A DNA stretch of 64,000 nt from Shouchella miscanthi (GCF_007725405.1 NZ_CP042163.1:2294001-2358000), one strand, 5' to 3'. Shown: positions 43,308 to 52,224, counted from the first letter of the stretch. Translations and numbers: made by a program. The notes: a model not told the origin generated them from the letters alone.

Positions 43308-44958
43308 GTTTATCTCCTTTTTGCCCCGAAACGTCCGCTGAACCTTTTGATTCCTTTTGTTCTTCTTGATCAATCGGGGTGAACAAGTTCGTATCTTCAA
43401 GACTTTCACTTAGTTCTTTTTGAAAAGAAAGCCAGTTTCGATTCGTATGACCTGCAATCCACACTTTTCCATCTGTTTGCTGAATCCAAACACGGCGATG
43501 TGCCCAATAGGAGCCTTGAACAAGACCAATAATAAAAATACTACCACCTGCAATTAAAAGAGGTAACGTTTGATCTTTTCGTACCGTTAAAATACTAACA
43601 TTTGCTAATTCCACATCAACAAACGTCATTTTGTACTCGTTTTCCTGGAGCGGTTCTAAGTTTTGCTGAATGCCAACAACACTTGTCTCTCCTTCAGGCG
43701 TGTCAGGCGTTGTCATTTCAAAAATGAAATACGGATTGTCAGGAATATTATTTCGCGTTGATGGCTCATTATTTGAGTTCATATAAAAATTAGGGAAATA
43801 GTTTACGAGTCGTACCTCGTAACCGTCGCCTAAATCATAAGTACCTTCTGGATTAATGAGGTTAATGGTTAACTCGCCAAACGTTTCGTTTGTTTCTTTA
43901 TGCTCCAATGTAAACGTCATTTCGTGCAGCTCATTTTCACGATAATCCGTTTGATAAAGTGAAAAGGAATCAAATTTTAATGGGTCATTTACAAGGATGT
44001 TTTTTTCGTCTACTTTTTCAATGGAATCGTCCCCAAGAATACCAGAACGCTTGTATAGCACTGCGTCTGTCATAAATGATTCTGTCACAAGCGCATTACC
44101 GTCAGCGAACGCATCTTGGAATCGATCATCTTCAGGATCATAATAGTCAATTGAAAAGCCGCGGTTTTCCACGAGATACTCAGACGCCTCAGGAACAGGG
44201 GCACGCTCTCCTTCACGAATCCACATCGTTGTATCCACATACATGCCAGGTAAATAGCGCATTAAGCAACCTGCTAAAAACAAAATTAAGCCAACGTGAT
44301 TGACGTAAGGACCCCAGCGAGCAAACCGATTCTTTTCTGCTAATAGATTTCCGTTTTCTTCTCGAATGGTATAACGCTTTTTCTTTAACTGTGAAGTCAC
44401 TTTTTTTAAATCCACTGAGGTTGACTCTGCCGCTTTAGTAGCGGCAAATAACCGCTGCCGTGTCATAAAATGAGGGTGACGCGTTACTCGCTGAGCTTTT
44501 AACGCTTTGTACAACGGGATACCGCGGTCAAAACTAGCCACTACAATTGAAACAGCTAAAGCAACAATTAAAGCTATGTACCACCAAGAACTATAAAGTT
44601 CGTTTAAACCTAAATTATAATAGAGTAGGCCAATTGATCCATATTCTCGTTCATAAAAGGTTGCAGCATCTTCTATACCAGGACGAAGATTTTCCTGTGG
44701 AAACAACGTCCCTACTGCTGAGGCTACAAGAAGAATGATAATAATCCATATCCCAACTTTTACCGATGAAAAAAATGCCCAAACTTGATCCAGTATGGTT
44801 CGCCTTTGTTTTTTCGAACGGATTGCTGCTCCTTCATAGCGCATGTTAACGCCTTCCGATTTTGCCTCTTCTGTTAGCGGTTTTCCGCAAGCCGCGCACA
44901 TGTCTGTTCCTTCTTTATGAACATGACCGCATTCACACGTTCTAAGTTTGTCTTTCAT
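43300..44958 (-). CDS. resB: Cytochrome c biogenesis protein ResB
   Basis: The 552-residue protein begins with an N-terminal zinc-ribbon-like CECGHVHKEGTDMCAACG, then two or three helices (about 65-200), a large extracytoplasmic domain and a final helix near 487-505. This is the ResB/Ccs1 layout. It follows resA by 15 bases and overlaps resC. The N-terminal Cys cluster (four Cys in CxC and CxxC) is not part of the core fold. Confidence 0.92.
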   Translation of the reverse strand: MKDKLRTCECGHVHKEGTDMCAACGKPLTEEAKSEGVNMRYEGAAIRSKKQRRTILDQVWAFFSSVKVGIWIIIILLVASAVGTLFPQENLRPGIEDAATFYEREYGSIGLLYYNLGLNELYSSWWYIALIVALAVSIVVASFDRGIPLYKALKAQRVTRHPHFMTRQRLFAATKAAESTSVDLKKVTSQLKKKRYTIREENGNLLAEKNRFARWGPYVNHVGLILFLAGCLMRYLPGMYVDTTMWIREGERAPVPEASEYLVENRGFSIDYYDPEDDRFQDAFADGNALVTESFMTDAVLYKRSGILGDDSIEKVDEKNILVNDPLKFDSFSLYQTDYRENELHEMTFTLEHKETNETFGELTINLINPEGTYDLGDGYEVRLVNYFPNFYMNSNNEPSTRNNIPDNPYFIFEMTTPDTPEGETSVVGIQQNLEPLQENEYKMTFVDVELANVSILTVRKDQTLPLLIAGGSIFIIGLVQGSYWAHRRVWIQQTDGKVWIAGHTNRNWLSFQKELSESLEDTNLFTPIDQEEQKESKGSADVSGQKGDKHA

Positions 44959-44973
44959 TCCTTCACCCCCGTC

Positions 44974-45501
44974 TTACCCCTCGGGTACTACCTTTTCAAA
45001 AAACTCCCTCACCATTGCTTCTGTCATTTCACCTTGATAATAGTGCTGCACTTCACCATGTTCATCTATGACAAGTGTTGCTGGCAAAGGTCGGATACCA
45101 TAAGCTCTAGTGACCTCTTGCCTTCTGTCAATAGCAATTGGAAACGAAAGCTGGTGACGAGACACAAATGTATCGACTGTTAACTCAGACTCGTCCACAT
45201 TTATGGCAATCATTTCAACATCGTCTTTATAGTCTTCATATACATTTTCAATGTGAGGCATTTCTCGTTCACATGGTTCACAATAAGTGGCCCAAAAATT
45301 AACAAAGACCCCTTTTCCTTCTTGCTGCGCCATTTCAAAACGGTTATCGTTTAAGTCGCGCAATGCAAAGTTTTCAGCTTGATCTCCGGCGCGAACGACC
45401 CCATCGTTCGATTGAGAATTGGCATAAAATGTATAGCCAACTGCACCCGCAATGACTAGCAAAATCATTAGTCGAGTTATTGAACGCTTTCTTTTACTCA
45501 A
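44974..45501 (-). CDS. resA: Thiol-disulfide oxidoreductase ResA
   Basis: ResA reduces the haem-binding cysteines of apocytochrome c on the outer side of the membrane. The 175-residue protein has an N-terminal membrane anchor (about 9-26) and a thioredoxin fold with the family active site [14 protein letters not shown] (CEPC). A cis-Pro is in [10 protein letters not shown]. It is first in resA-resB-resC. Confidence 0.95.
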   Translation of the reverse strand: MSKRKRSITRLMILLVIAGAVGYTFYANSQSNDGVVRAGDQAENFALRDLNDNRFEMAQQEGKGVFVNFWATYCEPCEREMPHIENVYEDYKDDVEMIAINVDESELTVDTFVSRHQLSFPIAIDRRQEVTRAYGIRPLPATLVIDEHGEVQHYYQGEMTEAMVREFFEKVVPEG

Positions 45502-45580
45502 CGGATGCGCCCCCTTTCCATTTGTGAACGTTTTCGTACAGTTCCATTATAACGTGGGACTGAAATGAATTGACATTTTT

Positions 45581-46309
45581 TTATGACGGTTTCGTGACAG
45601 CCATTTCTTTTAAATGTTTTATTTCCATTGGTTTAATGACTCGGTATTCACCTGAATTCATGTTACCTAATGTTAAAAAACCAAACCGTTCTCGTTTTAA
45701 CTTGTCAACTTGATAGCCAAGGGCTTCTATCATTCTACGTATTTGTCGATTCTTTCCTTCATGAATAATGATACGGATAATCGCGGTGTTTTTTTTGCGA
45801 TCACTTGATAGCATTTTGACTTTTGCAGGAGCTGTTACCCCGTCTTCTAACTTTATGCCAGTTTCAAGCTGTTTTAACTCTTTTCGATCAGGTATGCCCT
45901 TAACTTTCACAACATATTCTTTTTCAATTTTAAATTTTGGGTGCATTAATAAATTGGCAAATTCGCCGTCATTTGTTAATAACAATAACCCTGATGTGTC
46001 ATAATCCAAACGACCAACAGGGTAGATACGCTGGGATACATCAATTAAATCCGTTACCTTTTTTCGTCCTTTCTCATCGTTTGATGTGGAGATAACACCA
46101 GTGGGTTTATAAAGTAAATAATAAACAGGCTCTTCTTTGTCCAAGGGAACACCGTCTACTTCAACTCGATCTTTATTTGGATTTACTTTCACACCTAATT
46201 CTGTCACCTTTTTGCCGTTCACTTGTACACGACCAGCCGTAATATACTCTTCTGCTTTTCGTCTTGATGCCACGCCTGCTTGAGCGATAACTTTCTGTAA
46301 TCGTTCCAT
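45581..46309 (-). CDS. rluB: 23S rRNA pseudouridine synthase RluB family
   Basis: This 242-residue enzyme has an S4 RNA-binding domain (MERLQKVIAQAGVASRRKAEEYI, 1-60) followed by a pseudouridine synthase domain with catalytic Asp in VGRLDYDTSGLLLLTNDG and the C-terminal HEGKNRQIRRMIEALG. The start is ATG 46309, with GAGGTG upstream; an ATG at 46333 lies before the ribosome site. B. subtilis ypuL/rluB occupies this position between spmB and resA. Confidence 0.93.
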   Translation of the reverse strand: MERLQKVIAQAGVASRRKAEEYITAGRVQVNGKKVTELGVKVNPNKDRVEVDGVPLDKEEPVYYLLYKPTGVISTSNDEKGRKKVTDLIDVSQRIYPVGRLDYDTSGLLLLTNDGEFANLLMHPKFKIEKEYVVKVKGIPDRKELKQLETGIKLEDGVTAPAKVKMLSSDRKKNTAIIRIIIHEGKNRQIRRMIEALGYQVDKLKRERFGFLTLGNMNSGEYRVIKPMEIKHLKEMAVTKPS

Positions 46310-46384
46310 CTTTCTCACCTCTTGCATCATCATAACGACTTTTCTTTACTGTTACAAGTAGCTCGTAAAAGAATACGCCTTCAA

Positions 46385-46441
46385 AAAACAAAAAACGCGT
46401 TAGATAGAAGCCTCCTTGCAAGCTTCCTTCAAACGCGTTTC
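46385..46441 (-). terminator. Terminator after spmB
   Basis: AAACGCGTT and AACGCGTTT form the base of a long hairpin on the minus strand, with inner pairing of GAAG/CTTC, followed by a T-rich tail. It lies right after spmB. Confidence 0.75.
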
Positions 46442-46450
46442 ATCTAAATA

Positions 46451-46984
46451 TTACGATCCAAAAATAAGGCTGACAATAAAAATAGCGGCAATAATGCCTA
46501 CTAAATCTGCAAGTAAACCTACTTTTAACGCATCACCCATCTTTTTAATCCCTACTGCTCCAAAATAGACCGTGAGAATATAAAAAGTCGTATCTGTACT
46601 TCCTTGTAAGGTCGCTGCTAGTCGCCCAATGTAAGAGTCAGGTCCATGTACAGCGGTTAAGTCCGTCATTAACCCAAGTGCACCTGTACCAGAAATGGGT
46701 CTTAACAACGCTAAAGGAACAATATCAGCAGGAACGCCAAACCAAGACAGGAATGGCGCCATCCCTGAAACGAGGGCTTCCATTGCGCCTGAAGCACGAA
46801 ATACGTAAATAGCAACGAGCATACCCACTAGGTAAGGAATAATGGAAACAGACATTCCAAAGCCTTCTTTTGCACCTGAAACAAACGTCTCGTATGTAGG
46901 AACTCTTCGAAGTGTAGCAATAAGAATAACCGCACCGATAAGTACAGGGATCATCCAAACCGATAGCGCCGTTAACCATTCCAT
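46451..46984 (-). CDS. spmB: Spore maturation protein B
   Basis: SpmB and SpmA are needed for full spore core dehydration. The 177-residue protein has about five helices and the family segments LVGMLVAIYVFRASGAMEAL, PLALLRPISGTGALGLMTDL and GADS-type YIGRLAATLQGSTDTTFYILTVYFG. The ATG follows the spmA stop without a gap. It belongs to dacB-spmA-spmB. Confidence 0.95.
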   Translation of the reverse strand: MEWLTALSVWMIPVLIGAVILIATLRRVPTYETFVSGAKEGFGMSVSIIPYLVGMLVAIYVFRASGAMEALVSGMAPFLSWFGVPADIVPLALLRPISGTGALGLMTDLTAVHGPDSYIGRLAATLQGSTDTTFYILTVYFGAVGIKKMGDALKVGLLADLVGIIAAIFIVSLIFGS

Positions 46985-47581
46985 TTAAGAGGACCGCCCC
47001 TTTCGGCTACGTAAGTAATAGAAGAAACGATCGATACAAATTGCACCAATCATAGCGCACCCTGAAGCAAAGATGGTTGTACTAACGATATCCGTAGGCG
47101 CTTCAGATTCATACGACATCCGAATGGAGATGACGGTCGTAGGAACAAGAGTTAAACATGCCGTATTAAGAGCCAAGAGCGTAATCATTGAACGACTCGC
47201 TTCGTCCTTCCCTCCGTTCAATCGTTTCAATTCTTCCATCGCTTTTATCCCCATCGGTGTAGCTGCATTCCCTAATCCAAATACATTAGCAGTTAAGTTG
47301 GACAAAATGTAGCCCATTGCTGGATGATCCTTTGGTACTTCTGGAAAGACTCTTCGGGCAAGCGGATGGACGAGTTTGGCTAATTGCTTTAAAATACCTG
47401 CTGTTTCGGCTACTTTCATTAATCCTAGCCAGAAAGTTAGGACGCTTATTAATCCGATACAAATCGCAACCGCTTCTTTTGCACCTGTAAAAACCCCTTC
47501 GGTTACTTCGCTCATCGTTCCATTTATCGCTGCATACACTAAGCCAATGAGTAACATTCCTGCCCAAATATAGTTAATCAC
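46985..47581 (-). CDS. spmA: Spore maturation protein A
   Basis: The 198-residue nucleoside-recognition-type membrane protein has about five helices and the conserved GYILSNLTANVFGLGNAATPMGIKAMEEL and SMITLLALNTACLTLVPTTVI blocks. The start is GTG 47581, overlapping the dacB stop as GTGA; a longer frame to 47632 runs inside dacB. It acts with SpmB and DacB during spore core dehydration. Confidence 0.94.
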   Translation of the reverse strand: MINYIWAGMLLIGLVYAAINGTMSEVTEGVFTGAKEAVAICIGLISVLTFWLGLMKVAETAGILKQLAKLVHPLARRVFPEVPKDHPAMGYILSNLTANVFGLGNAATPMGIKAMEELKRLNGGKDEASRSMITLLALNTACLTLVPTTVISIRMSYESEAPTDIVSTTIFASGCAMIGAICIDRFFYYLRSRKGRSS

Positions 47582-48723
47582 GTAGAACCAGCTCCAATAA
47601 CAACCGTAAACAGTTGTCGAATGGTTTGCCAAAACGAACGCTTTTCTTCTTTCTCCCCTTCTTCATAATAAAGAGGGGTACTTTCTAGTTCTTCTCCATT
47701 CGCCACAAACTTCATTTTCCCTACAGGATGTTGAAGTTCTTCATTTGTAAACCCTTCTTTAGGAGGAGCTTTTAGTTCAAGTTTAGGCTTTATCGTCGTT
47801 TTTTCATTTTCACTTAACGGGTAAACCAGTGGATGTTTTACAGTGAGATGATCTTCATAAAATGCATCTGCCCTTACATTAAGCGGCCCAGCTTCGATTA
47901 AAGTGTGTAGCTTAAATTGCGTAAAACCCCAGTTAAATAAGTTCATGTGATCGTCCCAATCGTTTGGATCGTTGAGAGTAACCGTAATTAAGTTCAGTCC
48001 GTCTTTACTGGCTGTAGAAACAAGAGTACGTTTTGCAAGCTTCGTATAACCTGTTTTTCCTCCTGTAGAATAATCATATTTCTCTGTTAACAATCGATTC
48101 TTATTATGAAATACACGTACATGTTCACCTTGAGAGCGGTATTTTTTTGTAGATGAAATCGTTTGAAACGTTTCATTTGTCATTGCATACTGGGTTAATA
48201 TGGCCATATCATATGCGCTAGACAAATGGTCGTCGTGCGTATCTAATCCATGGGGATTACGAAATAACGTATTAGACATGCCAATTTCTTTTGCTTTTTC
48301 ATTCATTAAATAAACAAATCCATCTACACTGCCACCAACGTGCTCAGCAATCGCAATTGCTGCATCATTTCCACTTCTCATCATTAACCCGTAAACTAAA
48401 TCCTCTAGCTTCATTTTTTCTCCTGAAACTAAATAGAGAGAAGATCCTTCTGTCCCTTCTGCATGCTTTGAAACAAGAACAGTCTCATCTAATTTGCCTG
48501 ATTCAATCGCCAAAATCGCCGTCATGATTTTTGTGATACTAGCTATTTTTAATGACTGGTGTTCATTTTTACCATAAAGGACACGTCCTGACTCTTGCTC
48601 CATTAAGATTGCAGCCTGTCCAGATATAGGAAATGACACTTGCTCTTTTCCATACATACTGTCTATCGGTAAGTAAAGTAAAAAGCACCAAATAAGTAAA
48701 CATACCGTTCCTTTTTTTATCAT
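47578..48723 (-). CDS. dacB: Sporulation D-alanyl-D-alanine carboxypeptidase DacB (PBP5*)
   Basis: DacB trims pentapeptides in spore cortex peptidoglycan and so limits cross-linking. The 381-residue precursor has a signal peptide (about 1-26), the active-site SITK (SxxK), SGN in MRSGNDAAIAI and KTG in GGKTGYTKLAK, then a C-terminal domain. The start is ATG 48723; a GTG at 48744 lies before the presumed ribosome site. A sigma-E-like promoter is visible upstream, in keeping with mother-cell expression. Confidence 0.95.
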   Translation of the reverse strand: MIKKGTVCLLIWCFLLYLPIDSMYGKEQVSFPISGQAAILMEQESGRVLYGKNEHQSLKIASITKIMTAILAIESGKLDETVLVSKHAEGTEGSSLYLVSGEKMKLEDLVYGLMMRSGNDAAIAIAEHVGGSVDGFVYLMNEKAKEIGMSNTLFRNPHGLDTHDDHLSSAYDMAILTQYAMTNETFQTISSTKKYRSQGEHVRVFHNKNRLLTEKYDYSTGGKTGYTKLAKRTLVSTASKDGLNLITVTLNDPNDWDDHMNLFNWGFTQFKLHTLIEAGPLNVRADAFYEDHLTVKHPLVYPLSENEKTTIKPKLELKAPPKEGFTNEELQHPVGKMKFVANGEELESTPLYYEEGEKEEKRSFWQTIRQLFTVVIGAGST

Positions 48724-48756
48724 GAGTCCGCTCAACTCCCGCACAGTTTATATAGA

Positions 48757-48784
48757 AATTTATGCGGCCAAGCCTTATTTATGA
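48757..48784 (-). promoter_or_regulatory. Candidate sigma-E promoter of dacB
   Basis: Minus-strand TCATAAA (48778-48784), 13 bases, CATAAATT (48757-48764) resembles the sigma-E pattern and lies about 34 bases upstream of the dacB ATG. dacB is sigma-E dependent in B. subtilis. Confidence 0.5.
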
Positions 48785-49072
48785 CTAGCATCTTTCTACT
48801 TATGTTCACCACAATAAGTGTTGTAAGAACAAGCCACAATCTTACATATTTCAAACCGGACTTGCGTCCTCTAAGTCCTATATTATAGTCAAACGAAAAA
48901 AAGGCATGACCCTGCTACGAATCTGTTCAAAACTGGATTCAAATTTCAAGAAATAGCTTACTTTTCTGCGAGTACTGTATACATACTTTGAGGTCGTTGT
49001 CCGGTCAAAAATCATCCTAAACCACTAGGTCACTTTTAAATCGTTTATCAAATAAAGGAAGAAGTAACAAAA
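48785..49072. other. Gene-free stretch upstream of dacB
   Basis: About 290 bases, A/T-rich, with no frame that has a ribosome site on either strand. I see nothing beyond the dacB promoter at its edge and the presumed promoter of the small plus-strand gene at 49073. Confidence 0.5.
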
Positions 49073-49186
49073 ATGTACATTCAACCTGATTTAGCAAAGT
49101 TCTTTATGAAGATTTTTGTTCGTTGTATGAGTTTTGTAGTCGTTTTCGGTCTAGGTTTCGCTTTTTGTTTGTTAATCATCATCTAA
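49073..49186 (+). CDS. 37-residue hydrophobic peptide
   Basis: ATG 49073, with AAAGGAAG about 12 bases upstream, opens a 37-codon frame. The first 12 residues are polar to weakly hydrophobic (MYIQPDLAKFFM) and the rest is one membrane segment with two Cys, ending IIII. A terminator hairpin begins 10 bases after the stop, which supports it as a transcribed unit. Family unknown. Confidence 0.5.
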   Translation: MYIQPDLAKFFMKIFVRCMSFVVVFGLGFAFCLLIII

Positions 49187-49195
49187 TCAGATAGA

Positions 49196-49220
49196 CCGTG
49201 TAATTTTTTACACGGTTTAT
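49196..49220 (+). terminator. Terminator after the 37-residue gene
   Basis: CCGTGTAA (49196-49203) and TTACACGG (49208-49215) form an 8-bp stem with a TTTT loop and a T-rich tail. Confidence 0.65.
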
Positions 49221-49257
49221 TCAATCAACCTTCGATGCGAAGGAGCAAAACCAGACG

Positions 49258-49392
49258 ATGTTCGTTAAGCATCTCTTTATATTATTAAGCGCTTTAATAA
49301 GTTTAAACATTCTGAATGTCGAAATATATCTATTCCTATTTTTTACTCCCTTTGCTATTGTTAATAAGCCGAAATTTGGCAATAAAACTTAA
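49258..49392 (+). CDS. Possible 44-residue hydrophobic peptide
   Basis: ATG 49258 has AAGGAG 12 bases upstream, a long spacing. The frame encodes a mainly hydrophobic peptide (FILLSALISLNIL, YLFLFFTPFAIV) with a basic end (NKPKFGNKT). It ends 21 bases before the decayed secreted-protein gene. It may be a real small gene of that locus or chance. Confidence 0.35.
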   Translation: MFVKHLFILLSALISLNILNVEIYLFLFFTPFAIVNKPKFGNKT

Positions 49393-49413
49393 TATAGGGA
49401 GTTATTATCTTCA

Positions 49414-50222
49414 ATAAAAAAGACGAAATTATTGCTTTCGGTTTTATCGCTTTCTCTCGTTTTTAGTTCCATTTCACCTCACCTTGCATCTGCACAAGAA
49501 AAAGCGGCTGTAAACAATGATTCAGAGGAACAACCTTTTGAATTGGAAGAAGAAGGCTTAGAAGAAGTGGAACTACAAGAACCGAAAGAAGATGGGGTTT
49601 ATGACCCAGTTGTTTTTGAATCTGAAGGTACAACATACGAAATGATTACACAAGAAACAGATACACACGTTATTAATCGCATTCCCACAGATCAAGGTTA
49701 TCAAGAATTTGTTTGAGAAAAAAATTCAACGCATATATCTGTAACAAGTGATCATTTAACCAAACAAGAAATTACTGAATTAGAGGGCAGTAAATGAACT
49801 CGGAAAACAAATTCATGATAATTTTGTAACCAGTGATGTATATGTCCCACCAGCCATATATAGTAAAAGTGGGGCGGCTCCTGAAGTAGGAATTCAAGCG
49901 CAGACGGGTAGATGGGTTTGGAGCGGTTGGCAAAATATAACCGTAGCTGTTAACGGAAAAGTTACATTACAAGCAGTAGCTGTGGCAATAACTTCATTTA
50001 TTCCAAAAGCAGGTCCATTAGCCGCAGGATTTGCTACTGTTTGTATTCAATATAATATAAAGGTAGGGTATTTTAAACGCTCAATCGGTACACGTGCCGA
50101 CACAGACGCAAGATACCGATGGCAGCAAGCAAATGAAAATCAATTTTTATAAAGACTCTGCCCGTAAAAATCTTCTATCAGCAAGACAAACAAAAGCAGA
50201 GAGACTGTACAATCACTGGTAG
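49414..50222 (+). pseudogene. Decayed gene for a secreted protein with a hydrophobic C-terminal core
   Basis: Read through its lesions, the locus gives a signal peptide (KKTKLLLSVLSLSLVF), an acidic linker rich in Glu, then a C-terminal domain with WVWSGWQNITVAVNG, a hydrophobic stretch (QAVAVAITSFIPKAG) and a basic tail ending ARQTKAERLYNHW. Lesions visible: ATA in place of a start codon at 49414, an in-frame TGA at 49714, a frameshift near 49785 and another in the T5 run near 50147. The longest intact piece starts at TTG 49432. Small secreted proteins of this type beside small membrane proteins can be toxins with immunity proteins; no family is recognised. Confidence 0.7.
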
Positions 50223-50239
50223 AAAGCTGAGGGAATCAA

Positions 50240-50443
50240 TTGACAAAACAACAACATAGAAAAATGCACCTTATCGGTTACTTAATCTTTCTGGTCTTAT
50301 TAGCTATCTGTTATTTCGCTGTAGAACCTGAAAACTTCTTCGTATTATCGTTAATTTTGATTGGCGGTCTTGCGATTGTTGTCATTTCGTGTATCGAGCA
50401 ACGGCATGTTCACCACAACACACTCTCTTTTTTAGATTTCTAA
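50240..50443 (+). CDS. 67-residue two-span membrane protein
   Basis: TTG 50240 with GAGGG 6 bases upstream starts a 67-residue protein with two helices (about 10-26 and 33-50) and a His-rich polar tail (EQRHVHHN). It follows the decayed secreted-protein gene by 17 bases. The size and topology resemble bacteriocin immunity proteins, but this is only suggestive. An ATG at 50264 is an alternative start. Confidence 0.62.
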   Translation: MTKQQHRKMHLIGYLIFLVLLAICYFAVEPENFFVLSLILIGGLAIVVISCIEQRHVHHNTLSFLDF

Positions 50444-50556
50444 ATTTTTTTAAACAATATAGTTTTTAAAACTAAATTAAATAGATTATTGATTTTGTCT
50501 GCTATATAATGAAGGAAACTGTACTATAAAAAGTCATGTCAAGGAGGGCAATAGTA

Positions 50557-51006
50557 TTGGAAGAAACTTTTTCAGTTTTGACTATTTTTCTTATGTTTAT
50601 AAGTCCATTCATCTATATGTATTTAGGAAAAAAAATATTAGCTCTAATAAATGGTGCCGTACTTATTGGTTTTCTATTCTCATGGTACAGTGTGATGGGC
50701 AATATAGGAAGAAGTGCAACACTTAACTGGGAAACAATAGTATGGATGGCATTAATCTATATCCTAAGTATTTTTCTTATCATATCTATTTCCTTACTAG
50801 TAAACAGATGGTTCTCTCTTTCAAAAAGCTTTTCAGTCCCATCTATCACTGCAATATTATTAATTCTTGTCGTAATCTTTTCTTTTAACTTAGACATCTA
50901 CGAGTTGATTTTCGCGACAGTCATTTATTTAGTACCGACATATGTTATCTTTAGTCTACTAGTGGGACTCTTTAAATACGAATATTCAAGCAGAGAAGAC
51001 CTTTAA
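50557..51006 (+). CDS. Polytopic membrane protein of about 149 residues
   Basis: The protein has about five membrane helices with few charged residues. The start is TTG 50557, because AAGGAGG is 9 bases upstream; an ATG at 50536 would put that site inside the frame. A strong terminator overlaps its stop. I do not recognise a family. It may be part of the same small accessory locus as the 67-residue protein. Confidence 0.65.
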   Translation: MEETFSVLTIFLMFISPFIYMYLGKKILALINGAVLIGFLFSWYSVMGNIGRSATLNWETIVWMALIYILSIFLIISISLLVNRWFSLSKSFSVPSITAILLILVVIFSFNLDIYELIFATVIYLVPTYVIFSLLVGLFKYEYSSREDL

Positions 51007-51025
51007 TTAGGTCTTCTCTTTGTTT
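50992..51025 (+). terminator. Terminator after the 149-residue membrane protein gene
   Basis: AGAGAAGACCT (50992-51002) and AGGTCTTCTCT (51009-51019) form a perfect 11-bp stem, followed by TTGTTTTT. The 5' arm covers the last codons of the gene. It also lies just past the convergent gene at 51026. Confidence 0.85.
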
Positions 51026-51613
51026 TTAATTCTTAACACCACTAACGGCATGTGTTAAATATGCCGTATCAACAATCTGCCATGGTGGAAGACTTACTTT
51101 AGTTAAAGGATGTCCTCCTAAATTTCTATTAGCTCCATAATAATAAGCTTGCCATACAGTTTTTGTACAGTATTGTTTTGTTCTCGCTCCATGTAGTCCT
51201 GTGGCTAAAGTATAAGTTGCCGAACTTACATAGTTATTGTACATAGTACGTGCTTGTTTACCTGCATCTTTGCCAACAGTAGTTGATCTAGGGGTATATA
51301 CGCTAAATGTAAATTCTTTCGCAAAGTTTGCTACCGACTGTCTCTTCATTCCACCAGTCATCATATGAACGACTGATCCATTATCATCTACAATTCCTAT
51401 GTGTCCAACAAGGTTAGTATTTTTTCCTTTTGAAGAATAAAGTACGTCTCCTGCTTTAACAGTTACATTCGTTCCAGGATATTTAAGTCCTGATGGTACT
51501 GCTTGTACACCAATTTCCTCGTCAACCCCCTCGTTTGCAAACGCAACCTGAGAGCCACCAATAAAAAAAATCAACGACAACATTAAGATAAGTGATGATA
51601 ATAACTTTTTCAA
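51026..51613 (-). CDS. Secreted NlpC/P60-like protein (YiiX type)
   Basis: The 195-residue precursor has a signal peptide (about 1-27, ending AFANE). The mature part shows GDVLYSS, VGHIGIVDDNGSVVH with the presumed catalytic His, and YCTKTVWQAYYYGANR with the presumed Cys. This His-then-Cys order is that of permuted NlpC/P60 (YaeF/YiiX) hydrolases, which may act on amides or esters of lipids or peptidoglycan. The start is TTG, with AGGAGG 7 bases upstream. Monocistronic; substrate unknown. Confidence 0.78.
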   Translation of the reverse strand: MKKLLSSLILMLSLIFFIGGSQVAFANEGVDEEIGVQAVPSGLKYPGTNVTVKAGDVLYSSKGKNTNLVGHIGIVDDNGSVVHMMTGGMKRQSVANFAKEFTFSVYTPRSTTVGKDAGKQARTMYNNYVSSATYTLATGLHGARTKQYCTKTVWQAYYYGANRNLGGHPLTKVSLPPWQIVDTAYLTHAVSGVKN

Positions 51614-51785
51614 TAATTTTCCTCCTATGTCAGAATAAATTGATTATAACTATTTTCTGATAAAATAACACAAAAATATTTCGACATTTCAATAAACTTT
51701 ATAAATACCGCCATTGCAGACTTTAATATACACTTACACAAATATAAAAATACACAAACTACCTCTATTTTTATTGGTACATGTA

Positions 51786-51814
51786 CATAAAAACACGCAC
51801 TTATCAAAGTGCTT
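51786..51814 (-). terminator. Terminator after the short DNA-binding-like gene
   Basis: GCACTT and AAGTGC form a short stem with a TGAT loop, followed by GTGTTTTTATG on the minus strand, overlapping the end of the gene at 51816. Confidence 0.55.
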
Positions 51815-51815
51815 G

Positions 51816-51998
51816 TTACATTTTTTTAAACCCATATTTTTCATAATACTCTAAAACAGCTTCTTCTGTAATTTCTAAAAAGTTTTTCCTGTTGTCTAAT
51901 TTAAACTTTATTTCACTTAGTTTTTTGTATGTCTTGTAGGTAATCCTTGCGGATTTGGTTTCTTCTGTTTTTTCAAGAATACATTCACTTCTTGCCAT
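51816..51998 (-). CDS. 60-residue protein, possibly ribbon-helix-helix
   Basis: The sequence TKSARITYKTYKKLSEIKFKLDNRKNFLEITEEAVLEYYEKYG has the pattern of a short beta strand followed by two helices seen in ribbon-helix-helix DNA-binding proteins. The start is taken at ATG 51998; AAGGGTG lies about 12 bases upstream. No toxin gene is next to it. It may be a small regulator. Confidence 0.6.
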   Translation of the reverse strand: MARSECILEKTEETKSARITYKTYKKLSEIKFKLDNRKNFLEITEEAVLEYYEKYGFKKM

Positions 51999-52224
51999 TG
52001 TAAACACACCCTTAACTTTTATAATTTTTCATTTCATAGCTTAACTTAATAACTCGTACTTAAAAAATTCAGATTTATTAATGGTTTTGTAGCGGTTTTA
52101 AATAGTTAAAAGGATTACAATATATTTAGGCGCTTAGTAGAATAAACTTACTGAATGAAAAAGCGACTTGCGGTTTAGAACGTACTGGTTAAGCTTTATC
52201 GAGCTTTTCTTCGACAAAAACATT

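Noticed and set aside
48785-49072. Possible additional small gene in the gap upstream of dacB
   Set aside because: No frame combines a start, a ribosome site and a length above about 30 codons.
51625-51807. Minus-strand frame of 60 codons, Cys- and Ile-rich
   Set aside because: No ribosome site, overlaps the terminator of the upstream gene and has low-complexity A/T-driven composition.
52008-52224. Possible remnant gene between the short DNA-binding-like gene and the spoVA cassette
   Set aside because: Several short direct and inverted A/T-rich words are present, but no frame, repeat unit or known RNA is recognisable.
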